Shown: positions 44,866-56,820 of the stretch, one piece after another
How the letters are laid out: each line of letters opens with the position of its first letter
Position numbering within the stretch: the stretch's first letter is position 1
Assembly (NCBI GenBank): GCA_015179125.1
Contig: WHVA01000170.1
Coordinates: 62,001 to 126,000 of the forward strand
DNA: 64,000 bases
Source: Gautieria morchelliformis
Lineage: Eukaryota; Basidiomycota; Agaricomycetes; Gomphales; Gomphaceae
Direction of reading: 5' to 3'
Notes under the pieces: model-generated
The model's database searches: none
What the model saw: only the letters and a program-made list of their open reading frames with translations
What the model was told of the DNA's origin: nothing
Made by a program: the position numbers and the translations under genes

Positions 44866-47800
44866 TCAGAATCACCTTCTTTACATTGATGGTCTCACAG
44901 TGACATGCCTTTTATGGTACCATACAGATATTTCATGCTTATTCTGCAGGGTCTTCCACTTGTGAGAAACATCATTGTAAATTAAGCAGCTTTAGCTATC
45001 CCTTGATATGTCTACAAAGAGGTTGTTATACCGTCATGAGCATCAAACGCAACCACAGGTCTTACATTCTCCCACATCCCACCAATTAATTAAGCTGACA
45101 ATCGCAGAGCTGTTACCTTACAGTCATGACACCCGTACGTATTATATACATATATGTCTTTGGTTGACGTTGCTTCACATGCTGATTTTCACCATATGTA
45201 CTGCTTATGATGAGAGCTGTTGAATGCTCCTGGTGTTTCTTTAGTAAGTTTTTGATTGCCGAAACATCGACTCCTGTCCTATATTCGGATTCGCACCAAG
45301 GTACATACCTTCTATTTAACATATATTAAGCCGCAATGAACTGTACTCAGGGTGGTATTCACCTTCTCATAAACTGTTTGCTTTACTTGTCAGAACATCC
45401 TAGAGCAATGTTACTCCAGGCTCGGCACCCTCAGCTCCCGCCATGCATATCAACACGGTCGTGTGGCGTTTGCTCTTCCTTGCGCCTTAACAAGTCGACT
45501 TCTTTTTAATAAGTTTTTATCACATAGAAGTGAAGGCCCCGCTTCTGAGTTCAAGGTGAGCATTCTGAAACGTGACCAAACCCCCCCAAACATGGTCAAG
45601 TGTATGTATACCGAACCAGGATCGCGCGAACCTGTGCAAGAGGCACTGACCGTCGATTAAAGAGTTAAAGAGTAGGCGGTTACGGTCGGAGCTTCGATCT
45701 TCTGCATGGCTGTGTATGGAGAATGATCGATGAAGGGCAAAACTTAGTCGGACAACAGGACATCCCCACACCAATGGATTGGTATTTTCACACAAACCAC
45801 TACATTCGGCGTCTAACCATCACTCTATTAGTTTACTATGGCGTCAACGTTATAAGGTGGCTCAGCTTACCATGGAACTGCGAGATGCAAAGAATGAATC
45901 ACCTCACCTGGCCGTGTCAGAATACATGGCATCTCCCCTGTTGAGAGGGGTAACCCAGAGCTCTGTACCCTGCTGCTGATATATACCCATTGCCTCCCTT
46001 GGGTTACCGTGGAGCAGGAGGACGAGTCGGGAACCCTAAAAAATCACTATATAAACCAGATGGCTCGGAGCCACACAAGCCATGCATACCGCGACTGAGT
46101 AACATGCAATAATCCAGCTAAGAGCCAGTGCGGAGTATCTAAGTGCAGGGCGGAGGCTAAACTCAAATTCAGAAAACTCACGGAGTTCCGGCGAACGAAA
46201 GCGGTCCAGCAGTCCAAGATAGGGTACCAGTTACCAAAATTGCGGCTAAATGGGAGGATGTTCTCATTCATCAGAAAAAGTCGATGTTTTCGGCATGCCA
46301 CCTTCGTACCGAAAATCCTGAAATAGGATTAAAACCCTATTGTGGAAGAAAATGTAGGTGCTCACATCGCATAGAAAACCACACCATCTCGAAGGATGAG
46401 AGAAAGTGTAGAAGTGATGTTTCCACTGTCTCTGATCGCACGGTGACCGATCATGCTTGACCGCTCTCGCACGTGCTTGATGAATCTGTATAGTGCAAGA
46501 CTGAAATAGATGCCTTCATAAGGAAACGAAGTTGAGTTCGCAGGTCGATTTTACAACTTTCGTGACATGACGTACAGGTCAAACCTCATTCAGGCAGCCT
46601 AGAGTCCAGTCTTATGAGTTGCTATTAGGTCGTGACATCCCGTGGCCGCAACTCACGTAAATACAACGATGAATGGACTGGTTGAAGGTGTCGTGTATAA
46701 ACATCCCAACCAAGGCAGTTCAGAATTAGGCTGGACCACACTAGAAAGGGCTGAGAAGAGACACAGAAGTACCATTTCCGCCTGGATAGCACATTATAAG
46801 CTATTGGTAGTGCGGTCAAAAGCAGCATTGCTAGCCACATACCAGTAGTCCGCCTTAGATAATACGACAATAAGATTCAGGTTAGGGAGTAGTAGACGAA
46901 ACTCAACATGTGCAGAGAATGATTAGAAGCAAGCGAACTGTGGTATCAGCGTGTAAGTGGAGCTCAGGAGTAACCATAATATATTTAAGCGCACAATATC
47001 TGGTGTTGCGGAAGAGATTGTCGAGGCGTAAAGCCAGCAGGACGTTGCAAGATGCCAAAGAGCATATAAATATTACTCTAAAATCTGCGTCAGTTTGGAC
47101 GGTAGAGTACGAGACCAGAAGACCCACAAGTAGTAATACCACCTCCAGGCTGCACAGCTGTCATGACAGCTAAGGGTCATTGAAACGCTTGAAAAGAGTA
47201 AATACGGACAACTAATCCATATCGATCAGTGACTAATATGGTCCCCACCCATTCCGGACTTACAGTGTCGGTTGCATCGGTTGCGTAAACTGTCTTGAGT
47301 TAGCACAATCTGCGACCTGTCTCTGAACGGAGTAACCCACCTGAGAACATCAATCTGGTCGACATCCGTTAGTCCACGTTTACTGTACTATGGAAGCGAA
47401 AGGCTTCTTGCTTACACGAGGTTCAAAAGTCCTATGTATCGGCCCGTAAGATAGCACCCTTTTGTGAGTGACAACGGTGATCTGGCAGCTCTTCGATCAG
47501 TGGATTCTCTTGCACCCCATATGAACAACCAAACCTCCAGATACAAACTCTCTGGAGATAGCATGACTCAGGCCAACGTTGACCAATGAAATTAGAGTGG
47601 GATAGCATACCTCAGCGTCCATTGTAAGCAGTATGTCGAAAATAACGAGGGACAGAGCACCTGCTATTGACCCGGATCAAAATCTGGATATCCTATCCTA
47701 TGTATGCGAAAGATAAGTGTGACTTTACCAGCAGACCGCGCCGCCATTTGGTTGTCAGATACTATTTGCAACAGAAAAGAAGCATCCATGGCTGACGTTA

Positions 47801-48186
47801 ACGCAAGCTAGTAGTTAGTAAAGATATGGATCGATGGGGACAAGTGATCCATCACACGACAGTCTTGAGTGTTTATATATATAGCCTTGCATCAAGATCC
47901 TTGCCAACCTACGCCTCGAAGGCCTCTGGCACAGATCACAGGGCTCGTGTAAGACAGCATGTGGCAGGGGGTGCCTCTACTCGTTCCAGGATGGCATGTC
48001 TGGCCTCATACACGGCGGCATCTCAGTTAATTGTCGACTTCGTGACCACAATCGCGACAGCCCGAGTTACGGTCGTTTTCGTGTTATGTGATGTAAGCCA
48101 CAATACGTTGTGTCAATCAATCATCATGCATCAGCGGTTTGAGCCGGTTTGAATTTCAAAATGTGACTAAAGTTCGACTTACGTCA
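44866..48186. other. No gene recognised; one dispersed repeat at 45478-45705
   Basis: 45478-45705 is the inverted partner of 25295-25500. The rest, in particular 46.0-48.15 kb, has only short frames without domains and no copy elsewhere in the window. Confidence 0.5.
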
Positions 48187-48813
48187 ACGGACCAACAGAA
48201 GATCTAGACGTTGTGGGGTGGATGTCTCTGGATATCACGGCACATCACTTCAATGTAGATTCGAGTCCGCCCTCATCGATTCTTCTCCTTGAAGCTGCGC
48301 GGAAACTCGTCGATGCTGCCTCACCATCTAAATGGCGCTTTATCAGGCCTCCTATCGCCAGGCTATGTGAGTTCAGGATTAATATCGACCGGAAGTCCTG
48401 CTAAATGCCGGACGTCAGCACCCACGGGAACTTATGCAGGTGCATGCTTTGAGTGGGGAAGGGAACCACCGCTCATAGACAGGAACACAGAGCATACAGA
48501 ATCAGAGCTGCGTGACTGGGATGCTCCTTTCGATGACGATATGGAGGTTATATATATCAACTCATTACCTGAATTTGAGGAGATGGACTTTGGAGATGTG
48601 TTCGTGCAACCCGGATCTCGGTCCATGAAATGCATACCAGGCTCAGCTCCATCAACTCACGGCCGGCGCGGCGAGGTGGATGTCAACTCTAACACACAAC
48701 CTAGAAAATGTCTACGCTCCCAGTCTAAAACTCCTTCAACACCTCCTGAAACCATATCCATTTCCAAGCTCATCCCCTTCGTACGTCAGGTTCATAATAA
48801 ATTAGAGTCTTAA
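48187..48813 (+). CDS. Gene Z copy 2, two-exon protein of unknown function
   Basis: Exon 1 reads to 48366 (DITAHHFNVDSSPPSSILLL..KLVDAASPSKWRFIRPPIARLC). Intron 48367-48439 has GTGAGT and TATGCAG ends. Exon 2 reads ACFEWGREPPLIDRNTEHTE, then an acidic stretch (DAPFDDDMEVIYINSLPEFE), then a Ser/Thr/Pro-rich tail to TAA at 48811-48813. The frame is open from at least 48187; a first ATG is at 48213, but the true start may lie in an upstream exon that I cannot see. No known domain. A second, disrupted copy lies at 40.36 and 44.54 kb. Confidence 0.5.
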
Positions 48814-49069
48814 ATAATTGACTTCCTTCAGCCCCATTATTACGAATCGCCTGACCCTGCACGTCCACCTCCCCGTGGAATAGATAGTATTCCAGCCTTT
48901 CACGTAGCGCGATCATTGTCTCCGTCTGTCTCTCTGACAGCGCCGTTTGCGCGTACTGCTTGGCTCGTGCCTTTGCGCGGCGTTCCCCATTTGATGGTGC
49001 ATCATCTGCGAAATTAAACATGCACACCGATGTAGGAGAGCCACCGGATCCAGTGTCATCACGAACCAT
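48770..49069 (-). CDS. Unidentified minus-strand coding segment
   Basis: The frame reads TAAGVHCMVRDDTGSGGS upstream, then FADDAPSNGERRAKARAKQY and TETMIALRERLEYYLFHGE, a charged, helix-prone composition unlike random frames. A TTTCGCAG acceptor-like site at about 49015 suggests splicing. It overlaps the last 44 bp of gene Z copy 2 on the other strand. No family recognised. Confidence 0.3.
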   Translation of the reverse strand: MVRDDTGSGGSPTSVCMFNFADDAPSNGERRAKARAKQYAQTALSERQTETMIALRERLEYYLFHGEVDVQGQAIRNNGAEGSQLFKTLIYYEPDVRRG

Positions 49070-49099
49070 ACAGTGGACACCAGCCGCAGTAACCCAGTT

Positions 49100-50885
49100 T
49101 TTACTGCGTCAACGGAGCATGAACAACTTTGGGCCCATATCCTTGGGCTACATGTTCTCTTCACCTTCCGTCCAAAAGAATTCTTGTATGTCTAGTTCAT
49201 AGGTCTAAGATGCCATCTATCTCACCTGCTTAAATCAGCATGGGCTGGTAGACATGCAACTGTCCAGGTTGCACAAATCCCTCCTTACTTCTCCGGTGTA
49301 ATTCTATGCAATATAAAGTTTACTCCTCAATCATATGCATCTTTCATAGATTTACAAGACAGATTGCATCAGAATTTACCTCGTCAGCGCACACTTGTCG
49401 CCATCAGGATGGACGACCTTAGACTCATTACAACCACCTTTCCACTACAAAGCCAAGCCACCTAGAGACATCAAGTTCATCCATTTGAACAAGACAAGTC
49501 CTATACTGTGGAGAACCCATGATTACAAGGTGCATGGAGTATTTGCTATAAGCGGAGCAACTGTAACTCAGACTGAGTCAGATGAACATCTTTCACAGTA
49601 TCTACATATCATCAAGGAGTCCCCCATGCCCTATAACTTATGACTCTCATGAGCAAATATTATCTATGCCACTGGTGCCACCAAGGAATCATTATTCTTA
49701 CAGATGCAACATTCTTCCCAGGCCATGCTGCTAATATTCATTACTGCATGCCCACTCCAAGAGCATTATGCATCTTGCACTACAGCACAGGCCATGGTAC
49801 CATGGCGGTGATGACTTCCATCTTCTATGTTGGGATGGTGTGCACAACACACTCATCTATACATCATCCTGCAGTGGCAGTGGGGTTGCCAAACTCATCT
49901 GCATCCACAATAGGGCCATGGGCAGTGCCAATGGTCAGATTGGCCTCATGCTGGAAGCCAAGGATGAGCTCTGCAACCCTGGTGTGCCAAGTCTTGAGGC
50001 TCTCACACTCCCTAAGGATGAGGATAAAGCTCTCGATACGGGCATCCTCTATGTCGATGGGGAGGCTGAGCTTGCCCTTGACACTAGTACTCCAAACTAT
50101 GTGACCACCATCTGATGATCAAACAGCTATCAGCAAAGTGGTGGGGTGGGAGTCGGACTGGGCCAGCCTTGGGGCATCATTGGCCAAAGCAGAGACTTAG
50201 TCAGACCGAGCTTTGTTCATGACCCTGATCTACTTGAAGAAAGGCATGTGTAGAACCAGACAATATATTTTTAAGTTGATGTTTTAAACAGCATGCCAGT
50301 TTGAGGAAAAGTCAGCATTAGCTTGTGGTTTTGTCATGTGTATGTGTGTGGTATAGTCACGACTTAAATATGTGGAGTTTCTACTAACTGCTGGTAGGAA
50401 ATTGACGAGTTCTTTGCTATGGAAATCCCACAGACTGTCCTTGTGCCTTTCTCAGCTATAACCCATGGCCCATGACAATCTTTTGTCCACATCTTTTGTG
50501 GATACATTCATGGACCAGGTATCGGTGGGAATTCCACATATATTTTACTTGGGATTTCCACATATTATTATGTGGAGATTTTTCCCACAGTGAGTGTGAC
50601 CACTGCTGTGAGGACCTGAAAGTGAGGAATCAATGCTGTGGCAGGCGCTGAAGGCCTTGTCTGTATCTGGGCTGGGTGCAGGGATTTGGAATTGGCTATA
50701 GACTTTGCCCAAGACAGATTTTCATTGGGTTATTCTACTACATGTATATTAGTTAGAATGGTGCATCAGAGTGAGCTACTGGTAATTGAACATAGGAATG
50801 TCATCAAAACCGTCCAGCATTGAAGTTGCTATAGTGGCACAAAATGCAATGTACCCCCATGCCAATGAATGTTTTCCCAGGGAAC
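49100..50885. other. No gene recognised
   Basis: Plus frames 49395-49643 and 49768-50115 look mildly coding (VTQTESDEHLSQYLHIIKES; EALTLPKDEDKALDTGILYV) but match no family I know. Around 50530-50600 there are inverted copies of a GTGGAAATCCCACA-like motif that might be the ends of a small transposon. Confidence 0.35.
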
Positions 50886-51199
50886 TCATATGGCCTCTCT
50901 GCATTGTGTCCAGAATATGCCAAGCACAAAGTGGCTGAGATCAAGCCTTGTGGACCCCTGCGCGATGACAGCAGTGTTCGCGGGCCACCAGAAACCTAAC
51001 CGAGACCAGGGTGGTATCCATAATAAATGTTCTGTGGGAGAATTGAGCAACCAGCCATGTTCCAGCCATGAGTCATTCCAAAACCCAGTCCACATAGCTG
51101 TTCAATTGATATCAGCAGATTTCAACATGGTAGACAAATGAAGGTGACATCAACTGACCATCTTGTTGACCTAGGAAAGGGCACCAACCCACGATGGGT

Positions 51200-53330
51200 G
51201 TTTCCGAATCCCACACAAGGATCGTCTTGTCACTAGACCCTGAGACAATGTGCTTGCCGTCGGGAGAGAACGCCACCGACGTGACATAGTCGGTGTGGCC
51301 TATGAATGGTCCTGAGATGACCTCACCGCTATCTACATTCCACACACGGATCGTCATATCTTCAGAGCCGGAGACGATGCGCTTGCCGTCGGGCCAGAAT
51401 GCCACTGACAAGACCCAGTTGGTGTGGCCTTCGAATGGTCCTGAAAGGACCTCACCGCTGTCTGCATTCCACACACGAATCGTCATGTCTTCAGAGCCGG
51501 AGACGATGCGCTTGCCGTCGGGAGAGAATGCCACCGACGCGACATGGTCGGTATGGCCTTCGAATGGTCCTGAAATGACCTCACCGCTATCTGCATTCCA
51601 CACACGGATCGTCATGTCTTCAGAGCCGGACACGATGCACTTGCCATCGGGAGAAAATGCCACCGACATTGTCGTGAGGAAAAGTTTAGAAGCTATGAAC
51701 ACAATTTCACTCGGACTATCACTCGAGCTCACAGCGCATGCCATAACAACTAGTAACGTCCTTTCATGATGACTATACGATGACCATAACGACTTCTCAT
51801 TCACTATCCGTATTCATGTCCATCCCGAGCACCCGAGCTAACACGTTCTTCCCCGAGCACGAGTCGAGACCGCGAACACCATAACGCGCACACATCACAC
51901 AACCAAGTACCCAAGCCAACGAGCCCTTCCCCACGAGTCGAGACCACGCCCGAGCCCACAATCACACACGACGAGTCGAGCCGAGGTGCGCAAATCACAT
52001 GCGCACAAGCAGACAGGTACCCCGAGTACACCGAGTCGAGCCACATACCGATCACATCTCGCGACACATTCACTCCACCACCGAGCCACATACATCATTC
52101 CTATTCGGTCCCACCTACCAATCCACCTTATCCTTCGAGCCACCACACAAGGATATTCCCTTCCGCCTCATGTCCAGGCCAGACCGAACAAGCGATCCGC
52201 AGCACGGATGTATGGTAGCGGCGGTACGTACGCACCTACCATACGCACAACTCCACTATCCCCGTCGTTCATCCCCATGTACCGAGACCCCTATCCGAGC
52301 AGCTATAAGTAGTACGCAATGTATGACTGAAGAAACGACGAACACAAACTTTTTGAGCCCTTTCGACTTCGAGTTAATAAGTCTACCTTCGAGTTATTTC
52401 CTTCTCTTGCACCATCCATCGAACTCGGCCTCGAGTCAAAGGCCAGATATATACTCTATTCAAAACTCACGTACTCTATCAGACATGACCCCGTTGGTGT
52501 GGCCTTCAAATGGTCCTGAAATGACCTCACCGCCGTCTGCATTCCACACACGGATTGTCATGTCTTCAGGCCCGGAGACGATGCGCTTGCCGTCGGGCGC
52601 GAATGCCACCGACATGACAGAGTTGGTGTGGCCTTCGAATGGTCCTGAAACGATCTCACCGCTGTCTGCATTCCACACCGGGATCGTCATGTCTTCAGAG
52701 CCGGAAACGATGCGCTTGCCGTCGGGCGAGAATGCCACAGACGTGACACAGTCGGTATGATATTCGAATAGTCCTGAAATGACCTCACCGCTGGCTGCAT
52801 TCCACACGTGGATCGTCATGTCTTCGGAGCCGGAGACGACGCGCTTGCCGTCAGGCGAGAATGCCACGGATGTGACACAGTCGGTGTGGCCTTCAAATGA
52901 TTCTGAAATGACCTCACCACTGTCTGCATTCCACACATGGATCGTGATGTCTTCAGACCCGGAGACGATGCGCTTGCCGTCGGGCGAGAATGCCACCGAC
53001 GTGACAGAGTTGGTGTGGCCTTCGAATGGTCCTGAAACGACCTCTCCGCTGTCTGCATTCCACACACGGATTGTCATGTCCTCAGAGCCGGAGACGATGC
53101 GCTTGCCGTCGGGCGAGAATGCCACCGACATGACAGAGTTGGTGTGGCCGTCGAGTGGTCCTGAAATAACCTCACCGCTGTCTGCATTCCACACAAGGAT
53201 CGTTCTGTCGCGAGATCTTGACACGGTGCGTTTGCCGTCGGGCGAGGATGCGATCGATAGGACGGCTGCGGTGCGACCTACCAAGACGTTTTGAATAGCC
53301 AACCATGTCGTCAGTTTCCCTGTCTCTATG
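51200..53330 (-). repeat. Ten near-identical 129-bp WD40 repeats
   Basis: Each unit encodes 43 residues of the form SVAFSPDGKRIVSGSEDMTI-x-VWNADSGEVISGPFEGHT. Units 1-6 lie at 52530-53330 and 8-10 at 51200-51560; unit 7 is interrupted by the solo LTR. Most units differ at only a few positions; the first and last are the most divergent. This high internal identity marks a concertedly evolving array. Confidence 0.93.
51670..52481 (+). mobile_element. Solo LTR G (812 bp), target duplication GACAT, inside WD40 repeat 7
   Basis: Begins TGTCGTGAGG and ends GTACTCTATCA. GACAT repeats at 51665-51669 and 52482-52486. A TATA-like CTATAAGTAGTAC at about 52307 gives plus orientation. The host codons on both sides belong to the same WD40 repeat (GHTNGVMS and VAFSPDGK). 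Rich in ACCGAG/CCGAGC-type motifs. Confidence 0.93.
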
Positions 53331-54523
53331 CGGAGTAGCCTTGGAAATTCTGGGAGATACATCTGTGACAGTTTGGAACTTTCAGGTGCAAACGGGAGTG
53401 CCGACAAATAGAGATGAGGAGCGCTCTCGGAGATTACACTCCAAAAAGTAGCTATAAACTTGCGGGTATCCCTGTAGTGCCATTATCCTGAAGTTCATTA
53501 GACACATGTCCCGGCTCGTCTATCAAGACATAACAACTTGGGCACTCACCTGACTCCAGTCCATTATTGATGAGAGCGCTGCTGATGCATTGGCTATCTC
53601 CTCGATCAAACTCAAAACCTCTAACCAGTAGAGTAGCTTGGTGTCAAAGAATTCCTTAACTTTTGCATCTAAACCCGGCGTAAAAGTGGTGGCGCGAACA
53701 TGGTCCGCCCAAAACCGGCAAGCGTAGGAAAGCGGTGAGGATATATACTTCTTGGTCCGTGTCGCCAAGTCGACAACATCGTCGTTGCGCAGATGTGAAG
53801 TTTCAAGCTGACAAATGTTGAAACTAAGTTCATCCTTCATCACGCGCAAGGATGAGAACGCAAGGCCGTCATGGTGTAAAGATGTATCGATGTAGTATGG
53901 TCCACTCCGGTTGCGATCTGTCAAGAAGTCGCGAAAAGACGTGTGCAGCAGGCTGATTGGGTCAGATTCTTGAGTAGGAACGCTCAACAAAGCGCCCATG
54001 GATCCAACTATATCATGAACCTCGGTACCCGACTCGTCTTCGTTGCATAATTTCTGCATCGCAGACATCGAGAGCGGTTCTATGGCAGCCAGCATGCAGC
54101 CCATCACCAAGCGAAAGCGACGCTTGGCAGCGTCCGTCAAGTCATTGTCATCCCCGAATATCTGCTTGAGAATAACGAGATACAGCTTATCCATCCCACG
54201 GAGGTTCTTGACTAGAAGCTCCTCCATTTGCTTAACAGACTCCTGACCATACTTCCCATCTCCTTTGATAAATCGACAAGCAGTCGACGCCCATTGAAAG
54301 TGACCTTCAGATTTCTCGACTAATAATCGACACCAGCCATTGTTGGGCCATTTGCGCTCGAGGGCCGCAATGTCACCTAGCTGGTATTTCACAAAGCGGG
54401 TGACGGCATCGGCAGGGTTCGGGTCAATATCCATTAAGGACCTGGAAAGGACGTGCTTCTTCCCAAGAAGGGCGTCCTGGATGTCTCGTTCGGCGCGGGA
54501 AGTGATAAGAAGATGGAAATTAG

Positions 54524-54625
54524 CATAGATAGAAACAGCATGTTGACGGAACACCTGTACGCATCGTCTTACATAGGGCACGGCCCCAAAAGACAAAAAA
54601 TTGGATTAAAAAAAAAAAAAAAAAA
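54524..54625 (+). mobile_element. 5'-truncated LINE insertion with 14-bp target duplication
   Basis: About 102 bp ending in a run of 20 A. AAGATGGAAATTAG is repeated on both sides (54510-54523 and 54626-54639). The last ~40 bp before the A-run match the LINE 3' end at 13.9 kb. The duplication encodes SNFHL of the NACHT domain, so insertion frameshifts the protein and adds a Phe-rich false end. Confidence 0.92.
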
Positions 54626-55442
54626 AAGATGGAAATTAGACGGCAGTTGTGCTGCTTCGTTGCCCAGGACAGACAAGAGAGCCTGGCGAGATTCCAGGTC
54701 TCCGTTTTCATCCAATGCATCAATAACAATCACGGTCGGCTCAACGGCCGTTAGGTCCTGGGCCGGGTCTAGAATGAACTTTTGGAACTGCTCACGAGGT
54801 ACGCGTGTGGTCCGAAGTGCTTTCTGCTCCCCGACGACTTTCAGCAACGATGCTTTTCTTTCTGGATCCAGATCGGCCAGATCACGAGCAATCGTGCTAA
54901 AAAGATTATCGGGGGTTCGCTGTGCCTGAAGAGCGCGGTCAAAAAAATACGACGACCCGAGCCGTTTGATGCTACTAAGTCGTTTAGCGACCTCGTGGGA
55001 GATGGCAGACTTGCCGGCACCCGAAACATCGTTCAAGAAAAATATCCGTGGCGTGTCCTCGCTATCCTGGTTGATCCAATCCCAGATCTCCGCAATAACT
55101 GTCTCCCGGGTGTCCCGAAGACATCCTTTTTCAGGATTGAACTTAGCACCGTCTGCGTAGGGCATGTCACTCAGCATAACTGCTCCAGCTGGTTGCAAGG
55201 TGTATCAGGCTCGGGAAAGGCCTCAAACAATAAAACTCACAGATGTCACCGACGACATCCAGAACACGTAGTACAGTGATTTCAGTATAAATCATGGCAT
55301 GTTGTTGTAACTCCAACTTGAGCTTGTCGAAAGATTCCTTGTATTGTTGGACCTTGCTGTCGACATCCGACACTAGATTTTTCGCGGATCTTTTCCCTGA
55401 ACAAAGATCATCAGCTATGTCCACTTGAAAGTGGTCCAACAT

Positions 55443-56179
55443 ACAAAAATCCTTGTTTTTTGAGTAGGCGCGTATAAAGACCCATTCAAGTGGAAGCTGT
55501 GTATGGATTTAAGATCACATTGAGACCAAACACTGGAATTAAACGCACAAATAGAATGACTCATTCCACGAGGCAGCATTGCCTCTCGCAGCTAACGCAG
55601 TCTTCTGGATGTCCTTATCGACGAAGAGTTTCACGAAGCAGTGACCAGGACGTTTGCCAAACAGCGTGGTATTGGGAAGATAGTTGCATTTCAGGTCTGT
55701 GGTCGATCGCTAAGAATCAGCATAGAATGGAAAGCGCAAACGAAAGAGTCTTTCCTGCAACTTTGATTGCTGCAGGAATACTTCGAGGTAGAGTGAACAG
55801 CTGGCTCGCTAGAGAAGTGATCGTGGACTTACGCTACTGCGCCTTTAACGTTGCCCTTAACGTTGTTCATTGTTCGCAGTGTTCGAAGTGGGTGGTAGGA
55901 CGCGAGAGACGCGAGAGGCGCCTCATGGCACTGTACTTCGGACCTGTCATCGAAGACATGGCGCACGTGTTCCCGGCGTCCAGTTGAGCTCTGTAAACTC
56001 CTTTAGGCGCCTCTGGGAAAGGAGTCAAAGGACGCGCATCAAGGTTTTCTGAATACGCTGTAAGATAATCATAAGTAGCAAAGGACGCGAACCTGCATTT
56101 CACGGGGTGACACTTGTAGCGCGTCACGTGGCTCGGCTCCCGTTTTGGGTTGATCCACGCCCGGTAGCCTTCCTTGGTA
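55443..56179. other. No certain gene; upstream of the NACHT-WD40 gene
   Basis: A minus frame at 55867-56274 (LTKEGYRAWINPKREPSHVT..) looks mildly coding but has no domain I can name. First exons of the NACHT gene may lie here. Confidence 0.35.
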
Positions 56180-56580
56180 AGGCTGGGGCCTGGGGGCGCA
56201 CGGGCACTATTGTGGTGACATGAACTTCGCGAGAGAAAGGTTGCAGCACAGATCAGTGTGGAAATTGTGCACATGTGTCTTAATCAATGGCTTTCCAATA
56301 GGAAAGGATCCTCAATCGAATTAGTGTAAACTGCGCAAATTTTCTCTAACACATGGGTTTTCCAGCGAGTTCTGTCCTACCAAATATTTTGGCGGGATAG
56401 CTGTCCGTAATTGGAAAGGGTGTCTGGAACGGTCTCCTAATTAGCAAGGAGCAATATTCATTATAATCTAGTTATGTAATTTCTGTACATTCCACACAGA
56501 ATTACAAATGTACAAAAAATTATTTTGCTATTTTGTAACGGACGCCAAATGTTCGTGTTATGGCCATGAGTACAATATAC

Positions 56581-56688
56581 TGTTGATGTGCTGTGGAGGC
56601 GACGCGTCATCATATGAGTTCTGTATTATGTAATATATATACAGTTCGATTGGCCTTGCCTATCACCATCTGTGTCTGCGTTCTAACA
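56581..56688 (+). repeat. 5' LTR of the gag-only element
   Basis: 108 bp, TGTTGATGTG..TTCTAACA. It has GACGCG where the 3' LTR has GACGCA, a CpG transition. Confidence 0.93.
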
Positions 56689-56820
56689 GGTTATGGGCCC
56701 CGCCCTTGCCTAATCTGCGCCTATCTGTGTTAATCTGCGTTAATCTGTGTTAATCTGTGCACACGTCCGTGCCAGTATCTGTGTTTTCCCAATATCTCTA
56801 AATTCCCTTTTCCAACAACC

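Larger units (their letters stand above)
50886..55442 (-). pseudogene. NACHT-WD40 STAND protein gene, split by a solo LTR and a LINE fragment
   Basis: Exon 55241-55442 (start uncertain), intron 55189-55240, then the NACHT part: CLRDTRETVIAEIWDWINQD, P-loop VSGAGKSAISHEV, Walker B VIVIDALDE, ITSRAERDI. After an intron near 53488-53549 come ten WD40 repeats (53330-51200), intron 51099-51158, and the tail exon 50886-51098 (NSPTEHLLWIPPWSRLGFWW..DLSHFVLGIFWTQC), a C-terminus typical of this family in agaricomycetes. STAND proteins of this type (Podospora HET-E/HET-D are the studied examples) act as NTP-switched cytosolic receptors in allorecognition. The second junction does not keep frame with any consensus splice site I tried, so besides two insertions there may be a small indel. 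Confidence 0.85.

Noticed and set aside
46000-48150. Short frames such as 46910-47173 and 47826-48152
   Set aside because: No domains, no splice structure and no repeat copies; treated as non-coding.
51293-53294. Repetitive plus-strand ORFs (51293-51769, 52779-53294)
   Set aside because: Exact antisense of the WD40 repeat array; the 129-bp period keeps frames open on both strands.
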